Assembly (NCBI GenBank): GCA_963677915.2
Contig: CAXXGE010000007.1
Span: 124,001-188,000, forward strand
Direction: 5' to 3'
Length of the DNA: 64,000 nt
Origin: G963677915 sp963677915
GTDB taxonomy: Bacteria; Bacillota; Clostridia; Lachnospirales; Vallitaleaceae
Shown here: positions 17,694 to 27,853 of the stretch, one piece after another
Layout: every line of letters starts with the position of its first letter
Position numbering within the stretch: position 1 is the stretch's first letter
Position numbers and translations under genes: made by a program
The notes under the pieces: model-generated
Told to the model about the DNA's origin: nothing
The model's database searches: none
The model's input: only the letters and a program-made list of their open reading frames with translations

Positions 17694-17722
17694 ATTATAT
17701 CAACACTTCGTTAATTTGTAAA
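17694..17722 (-). promoter_or_regulatory. Sigma-A promoter of the PHP gene
   Basis: TTTACA (17722-17717), 17-bp spacer, TATAAT (17699-17694), 53 bp before the start codon and immediately downstream of the uvrA stop. Confidence 0.65.
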
Positions 17723-17729
17723 CAATAAC

Positions 17730-20566
17730 TTACTTATTTGACAGCATTTTTTTGATGAATTTGCCAGTATAGGAACCTTCTGCATCTGCCACTTCTTCCG
17801 GACTTCCTGTTGCGACGACAAAACCACCGCGGTGTCCGCCTTCCGGGCCTAAATCGACGACGAAATCTGCTGTCTTTATCACATCAAGGTTATGTTCAAT
17901 AACAATGACGGTATTGCCTCCTTCAACCAGACGCTGAAGGATAGATACCAGTTTTTTCACATCGTCGAAATGAAGCCCTGTCGTCGGTTCATCCAGGATA
18001 TAGACTGTTTTCCCCGTGCTTCGCTTGCTTAGCTCCGTTGCGAGCTTGACTCTTTGCGCTTCGCCTCCGGACAGCGTTGTCGAGGACTGCCCCAGTTTGA
18101 TATAGGAAAGCCCCACTTCATCCAAAGATGCCAGCTTGTTTCTGATCTTCGGTATGTTCCCGAAGAATTCAAGCGCCTCTTCCACTGTCATATCCAGCAC
18201 ATCCGAAATATTCTTGCCCTTGTATTTGATTTCCAGCGTCTCCCGGTTGTATCGCTTGCCGTGGCAGACTTCACAGGGCACATAGATATCCGGCAGGAAA
18301 TGCATTTCGATCTTGTTCATACCATCGCCGCGGCAAGCTTCGCAGCGGCCGCCTTTAACATTGAAGCTGAAACGGCCTTTGGCATATCCTTTCATCTTGG
18401 CGTCGGCTGTTTTAGCGTACAGTTCCCGTATTGGATCGAATACACCCGTATATGTGGCCGGATTCGATCTTGGCGTCCTCCCGATCGGTGACTGGTCGAT
18501 GTCGATGACTTTGTCAAGATGCTCCATGCCCAGAATGTCTCCATGCCGCCCAGGCTTCGTTTTGCTTCTGTTAAGGTCTCTTGCCAGCCGCTTGAACAGG
18601 ATTTCATTGATCAGGGAACTTTTTCCCGATCCGGACACACCTGTGATGCAAGTAAACAATCCGAGAGGAATACGGACATCAATGTCCTTCAGGTTGTTCT
18701 CTGCAGCCTCTTTGACGACAAGCCATTTATCCGATGGCTTCCTTCTTATATGGGGTACTCTGATTCTCTTCGTCCCTTTAAGGTAGGCGCCTGTTATAGA
18801 GGCTTCAACATCTGCTATTTCATCCGCTGTACCTTGCGCGATGATTTCTCCACCGTGCGCGCCTGCTTTTGGACCGATATCCACAACACAATCCGCCTCC
18901 CGAATCGTGTCTTCGTCGTGTTCAACGACAATCAGTGTGTTCCCAAGGTCCCGGAGCCTCTTAAGCGTTCCAAGCAGCCTTTCATTGTCTCTCTGGTGAA
19001 GGCCGATGGACGGTTCATCCAATATATAGACGACGCCGACAAGTCCGGAGCCAATCTGTGTTGCAAGCCTTATCCTCTGGGCCTCGCCGCCTGACAGTGT
19101 GCCTGCCGATCTTGCGAGGGAGAGATAATCAAGACCCACATCCACCAGGAATTTTATACGTGCCTTGATTTCCTTGATGATAAGTTCTCCAATCATCAGT
19201 TGCCTTGGTGTCAGTTCCAGATCCTCCATATACACTTGAATATCGGTAATGGCCAAAATCCGTGACTTCGGCAATGTTCCTGCCGCCCACTTTGATTGCC
19301 AGCACTTCCGGTTTGAGGCGCAGGCCATGGCAGGCCGGGCATGCGTTGTTTGTCATAAGCGCTCTGTATTCATCGCGCATGTATTCAGATGTTGTTTCTT
19401 TGTACCGCCTTTCAAGGCTAGGAATGATGCCTTCGAAAGCCGTTTCATAGCTGCCGAAGGATTTGCCGTGTTTATAGGTCACCGTCACTTTTTCAAGGCC
19501 GGTGCCGTAAAGGATCAAGTTTTGTGCCTCTTCCGGCAAATCCTTGAATGGCGCATCCAGGTCAAAGCCGTATTTCTTCGACAGGGCTGTAAATATGCTT
19601 CTCACATGGCTCTCTTCGTTGGCTGCGGATTGCCAGCCGGGCGCCTTGATTGCGCCGTCAAGGATACTCAGCTCCGGTGATTCAATAATCATCTCCGGAT
19701 CGAATTCCATTGTGAATCCAAGCCCATGACACTCCGGACATGCGCCAAACGGGTTGTTGAAAGAGAACATCCTTGGTTCAATCTCCTCAAAACTGATATG
19801 GCCGTCCGGGCATGCGAAATTCTGGCTGAAGTTGATGCGCTCGTTTCCGATAACATCAACCGTCAGCGTACCTCCCGTCAAATGCATTACGGTTTCTATC
19901 GAGTCTGTCAGCCTCTGCTCGATACCGGGTTTGACAACCAGCCTGTCAACGACAATCTCAATTGTGTGTTTCTTGTTTTTTTCCAGGTTGATTTCTTCAC
20001 TCAGTTCATACAGGTGGCCGTCAATAACAGCTCTTACGTAACCGCTTTTCTTTGCCTGATCCAGAATTTTGGCATGCTGCCCTTTTCTGCCTATGACGAC
20101 AGGGGCAAGCAGCTGGATTCTGCTTTTCTCTTCGAATCCCATAATATGGTCGACAATCTGGTCAATCGTCTGCTTTTTGATTTCTTTACCGCAGACAGGA
20201 CAGAACGGAATCCCGATTCTCGCAAACAGCAGCCTGAAATAATCATATATTTCCGTCACTGTTCCAACTGTGGACCGGGGGTTTTCTGCTGGTTGTCTTC
20301 TGGTCTATGGAAATGGCCGGCGACAGGCCTTCAATGCTGTCCACATCCGGTTTCTCCATCTGCCCGAGGAACTGTCTGGCATAGGCGGACAGCGACTCTA
20401 CATACCGCCGCTGACCTTCTGCGTAAATCGTGTCAAAAGCGAGGGAAGATTTTCCCGATCCGCTTAGTCCTGTGAATACAACCAGTTTGTCCCGGGGGAT
20501 TGTTAAATTGATATTCTTCAGATTGTGCTCTCTGGCACCTTTAATGATAATCGAATCTTTCGACAT
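17730..20566 (-). CDS. uvrA: UvrA excinuclease ATPase subunit, two frameshifts
   Basis: UvrA recognises DNA damage and loads UvrB in nucleotide excision repair. Two ABC ATPase modules are visible (Walker A 'GLSGSGKSS' and 'GVSGSGKSS'; signatures 'LSGGEAQRIRLATQ' and 'LSGGEAQRVKLATE') with zinc-finger pairs ('CPVCG', 'CEACRGDG', 'CEVCHG'). Frame is lost twice: one extra A in the AAAA run at 20282-20285 (expected SRNPRSTVGTVTEIYDYF) and one extra G at 19253-19254 (expected EVTDFAITDIQVYMEDL). Removal of both gives 944 residues, exactly family size. It follows uvrB by 14 bp. Confidence 0.93.
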
Positions 20567-20580
20567 TGTTTCACCCCCAG

Positions 20581-22584
20581 CTATCCTCTGCCTGATGCAG
20601 CACGCTGCACTAACTGTTCTTTCAAGAGGATAAGTTCATCCCTAAGCTTTGCAGCCAGTTCGAATTCCAGATTCACAGCTGCCTTTTTCATTTCTTTTGT
20701 TACCTTTTCAACATATACTTTAAGCTCAAAAGTGTCCATCGATTCCGGATCCTTCTCCAGCTGGTAGGATGCTTTCTCCTCAGCTGCCTTGGAAATCCTG
20801 ATGATGTCCCGTACCGCTTTCCTGATTGTCTGCGGCGTGATGCCGTGTTCATCATTGTATGCCTGTTGAATAGCCCTTCTCCTGTTGGTCTCTTCGATTG
20901 CCCTCTCCATTGAGCCGGTCACATGGTCCGCATACATGATGACATGTCCGGAGGCATTTCTCGCCGCTCGCCCTATCGTCTGGATCAGGGCTGTCTCCGA
21001 CCTGAGGAAGCCTTCCTTGTCCGCATCGAGGATGGCCACGAGACTGACTTCAGGTATGTCCAGTCCTTCTCTCAGCAGGTTGATGCCGACAAGGACGTCG
21101 AAGACATTTAAGCGCAGGTCCCGTACAATTTCGATACGCTCCAGCGTTCCAATATCCGAATGGAGATACCTGACTTTTATGCCTGATTCCTTCAGGTAGT
21201 CGGTCAGGTTCTCGGCCATTCTTTTGGTCAGTGTTGTAACGAGTATTTTGTTTCCATTTGCTGTTTCCTTGTTGATCTCTCCTACCAGGTCATCAATCTG
21301 GCCTTCCGTCTGGCGTATCTCTACTTCGGGATCCAAAAGACCGGTGGGTCGTATGATCTGCTCTGCCATCAGCTCTTCCGTTTCTTTTTCGTAAGGCCCC
21401 GGCGTCGCCGACACGTATAGCAGCTTGTCGGTTTTGCCTTCAAACTCACTGAAGTTGAGCGGTCTGTTGTCTTTCGCCGACGGCAGCCTGAATCCATAAT
21501 CCACAAGAGTTTGTTTGCGGGACTGGTCGCCGGAATACATGGCTCTGATTTGAGGTACAGTCATATGAGATTCATCGATGATAATCAAAAAGTCATCCGG
21601 GAAATAATCGATCAATGTATGCGGAGGCTTTCCGGGCGCAAGCCCCGTCAAGTGGCGGGAATAGTTTTCGATACCTGAACAGAACCCTGTTTCCCGCATC
21701 ATTTCCATATCGAAGTTTGTTCTCTGAGCCAAACGCTGGGCCTCTATCAGTTTGTCCTCTTCCCTGAACTTTTTTACGCAGGCCTCCATCTCTTCTTCGA
21801 TTCCCTTGATTGCCACTTCCATCCTGTCTTTGTCAATGACATAATGGGATGCCGGGAAAATGACAGCATGGTCCACTTCCCGCATAACTTCCCCGGTGAG
21901 CACATTCACTTCCAGAAGGCGTTCAATTTCATCTCCAAAAAACTCGATTCGAATGGCATAGTCCGTCATATATGCCGGGATGATTTCCACAACATCCCCC
22001 CTGACTCTGAAAGTGCCTCTGGAGAAATCCATGTCGTTTCTGTCGTACTGGATATCCACCAGTTTTCTGAGCAGGTCATTCCTGTCTTTTTCCATTCCTG
22101 TCCTCAGGGATACGACCATCTTGTTGTAGTCTATCGGACTTCCAAGTCCGTATATGCATGAAACGCTGGCAACGATGAGTACATCCTCCCTCTCGGAAAG
22201 CGCGGCTGTAGCAGAATGCCGGAGTCTGTCGATCTCGTCATTGATGGACGAGTCTTTTTCAATATATGTATCCGTGTGGGGCACGTAGGCTTCCGGCTGG
22301 TAATAGTCGTAATAGCTGACAAAATACTCCACGGCGTTTTCAGGAAAAAACTCCTTGAACTCACTGTAGAGCTGGGCTGCCAGCGTCTTGTTGTGGGCGA
22401 TGACCAGCGTCGGTCTGTTAAGCTCGGATACGATGTTTGCCATGGTGAACGTTTTTCCCGATCCGGTAACACCCAGGAGGGTTTCCTTCTTATTGCCTTC
22501 CTTGTATCCCTGCAGCAATTTCTCTACTGCTGCCGGCTGGTCTCCGGTCGGTTTGAATTCCGATTTCAATGTGAAACGTCCCAT
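20581..22584 (-). CDS. uvrB: UvrB excinuclease subunit
   Basis: UvrB verifies damage, recruits UvrC and has a helicase-type ATPase. The 667 residues contain Walker A 'GVTGSGKTFT', the beta-hairpin region 'YYDYYQPEAYVP', helicase motifs ('LIIIDESHMT', 'LREGLDIPEVSLV', 'QTIGRAARN') and the C-terminal UVR domain ('LRDELILLKEQL'). Length is normal and the frame is intact. Start ATG follows AGAGGTG. A hairpin lies between it and ctpA. Confidence 0.97.
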   Translation of the reverse strand: MGRFTLKSEFKPTGDQPAAVEKLLQGYKEGNKKETLLGVTGSGKTFTMANIVSELNRPTLVIAHNKTLAAQLYSEFKEFFPENAVEYFVSYYDYYQPEAYVPHTDTYIEKDSSINDEIDRLRHSATAALSEREDVLIVASVSCIYGLGSPIDYNKMVVSLRTGMEKDRNDLLRKLVDIQYDRNDMDFSRGTFRVRGDVVEIIPAYMTDYAIRIEFFGDEIERLLEVNVLTGEVMREVDHAVIFPASHYVIDKDRMEVAIKGIEEEMEACVKKFREEDKLIEAQRLAQRTNFDMEMMRETGFCSGIENYSRHLTGLAPGKPPHTLIDYFPDDFLIIIDESHMTVPQIRAMYSGDQSRKQTLVDYGFRLPSAKDNRPLNFSEFEGKTDKLLYVSATPGPYEKETEELMAEQIIRPTGLLDPEVEIRQTEGQIDDLVGEINKETANGNKILVTTLTKRMAENLTDYLKESGIKVRYLHSDIGTLERIEIVRDLRLNVFDVLVGINLLREGLDIPEVSLVAILDADKEGFLRSETALIQTIGRAARNASGHVIMYADHVTGSMERAIEETNRRRAIQQAYNDEHGITPQTIRKAVRDIIRISKAAEEKASYQLEKDPESMDTFELKVYVEKVTKEMKKAAVNLEFELAAKLRDELILLKEQLVQRAASGRG

Positions 22585-22611
22585 GCTGCACCTCTCTTTC
22601 CGGGAACGAAA

Positions 22612-22636
22612 CAGCCTCCATGCTAAATGAAGGCTG
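22612..22636 (-). terminator. Hairpin between ctpA and uvrB
   Basis: A 10-bp stem (one G-U pair, 5-base loop) is followed on the minus strand by TTTCG. It is probably a weak terminator or attenuator that reduces flow from ctpA into uvrBA. Confidence 0.45.
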
Positions 22637-22664
22637 CCTTGTTGCTAGTACAGCATTCGCTATA

Positions 22665-23873
22665 CTAATTTCCGATTTGTTTGCGTATTTCTTCTATAGC
22701 ACGTTCAAGCTGTGTGTCATCCGCTCTTTCGACACTGAATTCGTCTTCCACTGTATCCGGCAGCTCTACGGTAATATCTGGTTCAATGCCCAATCCGTTA
22801 ATGAAGTTGCCATTGGGCGTATAGTATCTCGCCACAGTTATCTTGACAGAGGATCCGTCATCGAGGTCGAAGGTCTGCTGCACAAGGCCCTTTCCAAAAG
22901 TCGTCGTACCGATGATCTTCGCCTTGCCATGGTCTTTCATGGCGCCGGCCAGTATCTCCGAAGCGCTGGCGCTGTTTCCATTGACCAGAATTGCCATCGG
23001 TTTGTTGTAACTTCGTTCTTCATCGGATGTCAGTTCCTGTCGGTTGCCATCCTTGTCCTCCGTGTAGACAACAAGGCCTTCCGGCAAGAGTTCATCCGCT
23101 ATGGCTCCAACTATATGCAGAAGACCGCCCGGGTTGTTCCTCAAATCTATGATCAGCCCTTCTATATCACTGTCTTCAAGGCTTTTCATCGCTTCCATAA
23201 ACTGTTCATAGGTGATGCTGTCAAACCCTGTAATCTGCAAATAACCAATATTGCCGTCCACAACCTCATGGTATACAGTCGGGATGTCTATAACCTCCCG
23301 GATGATGGTATAGTCTTTGACCGTTCCATCCCTCGATATTGTAAGGAGAACCTGCGAACCTTCCTCTCCCTTGATCATCGTGACAACAGCTTCAAGGGAC
23401 ATGCCAGCCACATCTGTGCCATCCACCTTGAGGATCCGGTCTCCAGGCTTCAGCCCGGCTCTTTGGCCCGGCGAGCCTTCAAAAGGCGACAGGACGATAA
23501 CCTCATCTTTGGTCTCGCCATAGGATATGACCACGCCAATACCTTCATAGCTGCCGTTGATGTCCTGAAAGAACGACACCGTCTCCTCCTTTGTGAAATA
23601 CGTGGTGTAAGGATCGCCTATGCCGTCAACCAATCCTAAATATGCCTTTTCAAGCAGGGCATCCGCTTCCACATCCTCGTAATAGTTCTCTTCAAGGTAT
23701 CCAACGATATCATTGATTTTGTCATCTGGGGAATCGTACGGTCTTTCAGTCGTACGGATGCCTTGCTGGTCCAGCATGTTGATAACGCCGGTCGCTCCAA
23801 GATAAACGGTCATCAGCAGTGCCATTACGGCAACAGCGGTAACAAATCCACTTATAAAACTCTTTCTGTTCAT
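22665..23873 (-). CDS. ctpA: C-terminal processing protease, S41 family
   Basis: This 402-residue membrane-anchored serine protease has one N-terminal membrane segment (about 7-30), a PDZ domain ('GIGVVISYG', 'GLKPGDRILKVDG') and the S41 catalytic region. The nucleophile is in 'GNSASASEILAGA' and the general-base Lys in 'TTFGKGLVQ'. It cleaves C-termini of exported proteins. It follows the M23 peptidase gene by 30 bp with an AAGGAG site, in line with a role in regulating cell-wall hydrolases of the FtsEX system, which is inferred. Confidence 0.95.
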   Translation of the reverse strand: MNRKSFISGFVTAVAVMALLMTVYLGATGVINMLDQQGIRTTERPYDSPDDKINDIVGYLEENYYEDVEADALLEKAYLGLVDGIGDPYTTYFTKEETVSFFQDINGSYEGIGVVISYGETKDEVIVLSPFEGSPGQRAGLKPGDRILKVDGTDVAGMSLEAVVTMIKGEEGSQVLLTISRDGTVKDYTIIREVIDIPTVYHEVVDGNIGYLQITGFDSITYEQFMEAMKSLEDSDIEGLIIDLRNNPGGLLHIVGAIADELLPEGLVVYTEDKDGNRQELTSDEERSYNKPMAILVNGNSASASEILAGAMKDHGKAKIIGTTTFGKGLVQQTFDLDDGSSVKITVARYYTPNGNFINGLGIEPDITVELPDTVEDEFSVERADDTQLERAIEEIRKQIGN

Positions 23874-23903
23874 TATGTACTCCTTGATGTTTACGGGCTT
23901 AAG

Positions 23904-25037
23904 TTATTGGGCTTTGAGCAACGGTTCCGGATTAACCCATTTGCCGTTCAACTGGATTCCGAAATGCAAATGGTTGCCCGTTGACCAGCCGGTGCTGCCA
24001 ATTCTGCCAATAAGATCGCCTCTATTAACATAAGCTCCTTTTGATACAAGCAACTTGGAGCAGTGGGCATACAGAGATGCATAACCGCTGCCGTGGTCGA
24101 TGACAATATAATTGCCGTAACCGTTGCTCCATCCGGATACGATAACCTTGCCGCTTGCCGCAGCGCGGATTTCCGTGCCATAGGAAGCAGGGATATCGAT
24201 GCCGTCATGGTTCCTCATCGTCTTGAATATCGGATGGTATCTGGGTCCGAATACAGAAGACAGGTTGTACCAGCCAGGCACCGGCCAGGAAAACTTGCCG
24301 CCAGCATATTTCAGCTGGCTTTTGGCGATTTCCTCCTTGATCGCTTTATCAACGAGGGCTTCCTGTTCCTCAAGCCATTCCATTTTTTCCAGATATTCCT
24401 GCCTGTCGCTTTCAATCTGTTCTTTATTTTTCTGTTTGTTTTGTACGAGGCTCTCCATTTCGTCCATCTTGCTTTCAGCTTTGACCATCATGGCATCCAG
24501 TTCATTATGCTGAATTTCAAGTTGGGCACGTTTCGCCTCGATATCCACCTGAATACCAACCAGCTCAGCCATAGCCTGATTGTCGAAATCGACCACTTTG
24601 CCTATGTATTCCATTCTGTTGAAGAAATCCGACAGATCAGAGGATGCCAGCAAAACCTCCAGGTAGCTTGTATTGCCATATTCATAGATGACTTTGATGC
24701 GTTCTTTGGATTCATCGAACCGCACGACCTGCTGGGTAAGGATATCCTCAAGTTCGGCAGAGGCATCAGCAATCTCTGCTTTTTTATTTTCGAGGTTGTC
24801 TTCCAAGTCATAGATTTCCTCGTTGAGGACGTACATTTCAAGATCCAACTCTGCCAACTCCCTGTTGACCTGCTTGGAATCACTCGCCAAAGATTTCAGG
24901 GCCGCTTCCGCTTCTTTTTGCTGCTTGTTGATATTTTCCATTTTTTGTTCAAGCTGCCTGAGCGTGCTGGCCTGCGAGCCAACACCGACAACTGTCAATG
25001 CAAGTATAAGAATAATTGTCATGAACGTTCTTGACAT
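23904..25037 (-). CDS. Coiled-coil M23 peptidoglycan hydrolase (EnvC/CwlO-like)
   Basis: The 377-residue protein starts with a signal/anchor segment (about 5-24) and continues as long coiled coil (about 25-240, rich in E, K, Q and L). It ends in a LytM/M23 peptidase domain. Zinc ligands HxxxD ('NHDGIDIP') and HxH ('GNHLHFGI') are intact, so it should be an active endopeptidase and not a degenerate EnvC. Coiled-coil hydrolases of this kind are switched on by FtsEX in other bacteria. It lies 10 bp after ftsX with an AGGAGG site, which fits that role. Confidence 0.92.
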   Translation of the reverse strand: MSRTFMTIILILALTVVGVGSQASTLRQLEQKMENINKQQKEAEAALKSLASDSKQVNRELAELDLEMYVLNEEIYDLEDNLENKKAEIADASAELEDILTQQVVRFDESKERIKVIYEYGNTSYLEVLLASSDLSDFFNRMEYIGKVVDFDNQAMAELVGIQVDIEAKRAQLEIQHNELDAMMVKAESKMDEMESLVQNKQKNKEQIESDRQEYLEKMEWLEEQEALVDKAIKEEIAKSQLKYAGGKFSWPVPGWYNLSSVFGPRYHPIFKTMRNHDGIDIPASYGTEIRAAASGKVIVSGWSNGYGNYIVIDHGSGYASLYAHCSKLLVSKGAYVNRGDLIGRIGSTGWSTGNHLHFGIQLNGKWVNPEPLLKAQ

Positions 25038-25047
25038 GCCGCACCTC

Positions 25048-25956
25048 CTAAACCTTCAAATGTCTGCTTACTGTAATCAGGCTTCCAACGATGCCGATAC
25101 CCAGTCCGATCACCATGGTAAGCGGTACAAGGGTACTGAATATTTCATTGATGTCCATGAAAACCAGGAAGTTGCTGATCAGCGCATAGTCCTGCTGCAG
25201 TTTCACAATGATTCTGTCATAGTTGTAGTAGATCAGAACCAGGGGCAAGACCGTACCGATCAATCCGATGACGCCGCCCTCCACAAAAAAAGGTCCCTTA
25301 ATAAACGAGTCTCTGGCACCGATGTACTTCATGATATTGATTTCGTTTTTGCGCAAGGCAATTGCCAGGCGAATCGTATTGGATATCAGGAAAACAGAGA
25401 TAATCAGAAGCATCACGACAAGAACAAAGCTTCCGTATCTTATAAAGCTGTTGAAACTCTGGAGAATCTGCGTTACTTCTTCTGTTTGACGCACATGCCG
25501 CACGCCCGGAATCTTTTCGATATAAGGAACAAGCACACTTTGCATATCGATATCGGCCATCCTGATTTGGAGGGAGGCGGATTCTTTCAAAGGATTGTCC
25601 CCTTCAAAACCCGCCAGCAAATCTTCATGACCGGAAAAATTGTCCTGAACAAATTGTTCCCAAGCCTTTTCCGGTGATATGTAGCTTACATCGAAAACTT
25701 CGCTGCGCGCTTCAATCTCTTCTTTAATCGTCAGGATTTCAACTTCCGTCGTGCCTTCATCGAAAAATACAGCGATACCGATATTGTTCTGCAGTCTGTC
25801 CATCATGAATTCAATGTTGGCTGCGACCGTATAGAATGTTGCGATAACAAAAATGCTGGCCGATATTGTCGTAATGGATGCGACAGTCATCAGCCTGTTC
25901 CGGAATAGGTTGAGCAGTCCGTGGCCTAGAAGGTATAAGATCGTACTAGGCTTCAT
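25048..25956 (-). CDS. ftsX: Cell division ABC-like permease FtsX
   Basis: FtsX pairs with the FtsE ATPase and transmits ATP-driven changes to an extracytoplasmic peptidoglycan hydrolase. The 302 residues show the first membrane helix (about 25-48), a large external domain (about 50-165) and three C-terminal helices. ATG at 25956 ('MKPSTILYLLGHG') has AGGGAG 9 bases upstream and overlaps the ftsE end by 11 bp. An in-frame upstream start at 25980 is less likely. Confidence 0.95.
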   Translation of the reverse strand: MKPSTILYLLGHGLLNLFRNRLMTVASITTISASIFVIATFYTVAANIEFMMDRLQNNIGIAVFFDEGTTEVEILTIKEEIEARSEVFDVSYISPEKAWEQFVQDNFSGHEDLLAGFEGDNPLKESASLQIRMADIDMQSVLVPYIEKIPGVRHVRQTEEVTQILQSFNSFIRYGSFVLVVMLLIISVFLISNTIRLAIALRKNEINIMKYIGARDSFIKGPFFVEGGVIGLIGTVLPLVLIYYNYDRIIVKLQQDYALISNFLVFMDINEIFSTLVPLTMVIGLGIGIVGSLITVSRHLKV

Positions 25957-26632
25957 AGTCGTAGTCTCCCTTCTCAACATCCCTTACAATCTCGCCGTTT
26001 TTCAATGCTATCACGCGTTTCTTCATGGCATTGACGATTTCCCTGTCATGCGTCACGACAACGACGGTTGTACCTCTCATGTTGATATCAACAAGAAGTT
26101 TCATAATCTCCATTGATGTGGAAGGATCCAGGTTCCCTGTTGGTTCGTCCGCAAGGAGTATAGGCGGATTGCCTGCAACTGCACGAGCCAGTGCTACACG
26201 TTGCTGCTCTCCACCTGATAGTTGATCCGGATAATGTTTGGATTTCTTGGACAGGCCTACAAGCGACAAGACCATCGGCACATTGCGCCGAATCTTTCTT
26301 GGCGGCGCTTCCACCACCTTCAGTGCAAAAGCGACATTCTGGTAGACTGTCAGCTTGTTGAGAAGTCTGAAGTCCTGAAAAACAACACCCATGCTTCTGC
26401 GCAGTTTGGGAATCTGACGCCTTCTCAGCTTCGTTATATTTCTGTCCTCTATGTACATTTCCCCTTCGGTGGGGTTGATTTCCTTCATCAGCAGTTTGAT
26501 CAGCGTTGATTTGCCGGATCCGGAATTGCCGACGACAAAGACAAATTCGCCCTTCTTGATTCTGAAGGAAACGTCATTCAATGCCTTTACGCCATTAGGA
26601 TATACCTTGGTGATATGTTCCAGCTTGATCAT
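25946..26632 (-). CDS. ftsE: Cell division ATP-binding protein FtsE
   Basis: This 228-residue ABC ATPase partners FtsX. Walker A is 'GNSGSGKSTLIK', the signature 'LSGGEQQRVALARAV', Walker B 'PILLADEPTGNLD' and the H-loop 'VVTHDRE'. The start follows GAGGGA, 11 bp after the PucR-like gene, and the end overlaps ftsX, which indicates coupled translation. Confidence 0.97.
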   Translation of the reverse strand: MIKLEHITKVYPNGVKALNDVSFRIKKGEFVFVVGNSGSGKSTLIKLLMKEINPTEGEMYIEDRNITKLRRRQIPKLRRSMGVVFQDFRLLNKLTVYQNVAFALKVVEAPPRKIRRNVPMVLSLVGLSKKSKHYPDQLSGGEQQRVALARAVAGNPPILLADEPTGNLDPSTSMEIMKLLVDINMRGTTVVVVTHDREIVNAMKKRVIALKNGEIVRDVEKGDYDYEA

Positions 26633-26643
26633 TAAATCCCTCT

Positions 26644-27735
26644 TTAATAGTCTGATTCGTTCATATAGCTCATATATTTCACTACCATAAGCGCAATCTT
26701 GAATGTGATTGCATCTTCGAACACGCGCAAGTCCAAACCGGTGTTTTTCTGTAGTTTGTCGAGGCGGTATACGAGCGTATTACGATGAATGTACAACTGT
26801 CTTGATGTCTCTGAAACATTCAGGCTGTTTTCAAAGAATTTGTTGATTGTAACCAACGTTTCCTCTTCGAAGTTGTCAGGGGACTTGCCCTGGAAAATCT
26901 CTTCGATGAACATTTTACAAAGAGGCAGCGGCAGTTGGAATATAAGTCTTCCGATGCCGAGGCTGCTGTATGCCATAACGCTGTGTTCTGTATAGAAAAT
27001 CTTACCGACTTCAAGGGCCATTTTGGCTTCCTTATATGACCTTGATACGTCTTTCAGATCTTTAACAACTGTACCTATAGCAACATAGATGGAACTCATG
27101 GCTTCGCTGTTCAGTGTGTCAACAATTGTACTGGCGACTTTTTCGATATCCGCCTGGGTTTCATTCTCTTCGACTTCCTTCACCAGAATGATGTTCTTCT
27201 CATCAATCGCTGTAATGAAATCCCTGGTCTTGGATGGGAATATGCTTCTTACCACTTCCAGGGCATTGGAGTCTTTCTCCATTTTTGTCTCGATGATAAA
27301 TGCAACACGTTTGATGTCCGTTTCGATATGGAGTTTCTTTGCCCTATTGTAGATATCGACCAGCAGCAGATTGTCAAGTAGAAGATTCTTGATGAAGTTG
27401 TCCTTGTCAAAGCGCTCCTTGTATGCCACAAGAAGATTCTGGATCTGGAAGGAAGCGATTTTCCCAATCTTGTAGACATCTTCCGCTTCTCCACAAGCCG
27501 ATACGACATATTCGACATTCATTTCGTCATATACTTTGAAGAATTGATAACCCTGTACCAATTGGCTTTCTGCTTGAGAATTAACAAAATCAGGCACTGC
27601 CGCATTCGACTCATCTACCAATGCTTCTTCTGTTGTCGCTATCACTTTCCCGTCCGGGTCCATAACGCTCAATTCAATTCTTGTAATGGTCTTAAGACCG
27701 TCTATTGTGCTTTGTAGGATTTGATTCGATATCAT
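26644..27735 (-). CDS. CdaR/PucR-family transcriptional regulator
   Basis: The 363-residue protein has an N-terminal sugar-diacid-recognition-like domain (about 1-130), a GGDEF-like middle and a C-terminal PucR helix-turn-helix ('SLNVSETSRQLYIHRNTLVY', about 305-324). Family members regulate uptake or use of small organic acids, purines or amino acids; the ligand here is unknown. It sits between ugpC and ftsEX and could be co-transcribed with ftsEX. ATG 27735 has GGAG 7 bases upstream. Confidence 0.85.
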   Translation of the reverse strand: MISNQILQSTIDGLKTITRIELSVMDPDGKVIATTEEALVDESNAAVPDFVNSQAESQLVQGYQFFKVYDEMNVEYVVSACGEAEDVYKIGKIASFQIQNLLVAYKERFDKDNFIKNLLLDNLLLVDIYNRAKKLHIETDIKRVAFIIETKMEKDSNALEVVRSIFPSKTRDFITAIDEKNIILVKEVEENETQADIEKVASTIVDTLNSEAMSSIYVAIGTVVKDLKDVSRSYKEAKMALEVGKIFYTEHSVMAYSSLGIGRLIFQLPLPLCKMFIEEIFQGKSPDNFEEETLVTINKFFENSLNVSETSRQLYIHRNTLVYRLDKLQKNTGLDLRVFEDAITFKIALMVVKYMSYMNESDY

Positions 27736-27767
27736 TGCCGCACTCCTTTTTTATATAATTTCAGCTT

Positions 27768-27796
27768 ATTATCTTTATTTTAATGCACATTAGCAA
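27768..27796 (-). promoter_or_regulatory. Promoter of the pucR-like/ftsEX transcript
   Basis: TTGCTA (27796-27791), 17-bp spacer, GATAAT (27773-27768). The -35 overlaps the end of the ugpC terminator T-tract. Confidence 0.5.
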
Positions 27797-27835
27797 AAAA
27801 TAAAAGAGAGAATGCAAAAGTTTATGCATTCTCTC
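27795..27835 (-). terminator. Terminator of ugpC
   Basis: GAGAGAATGCA / TGCATTCTCTC is a perfect 11-bp stem with an 8-base loop, followed on the minus strand by TTTTATTTTTT. It lies 18 bp after the ugpC stop. Confidence 0.9.
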
Positions 27836-27853
27836 CCTTAACTGCTGGTAATA

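Noticed and set aside
24063..25034. 323-residue plus-strand reading frame opposite the M23 peptidase gene
   Set aside because: Composition (many F, H, L and Q) is that of an antisense shadow of a coiled-coil gene.
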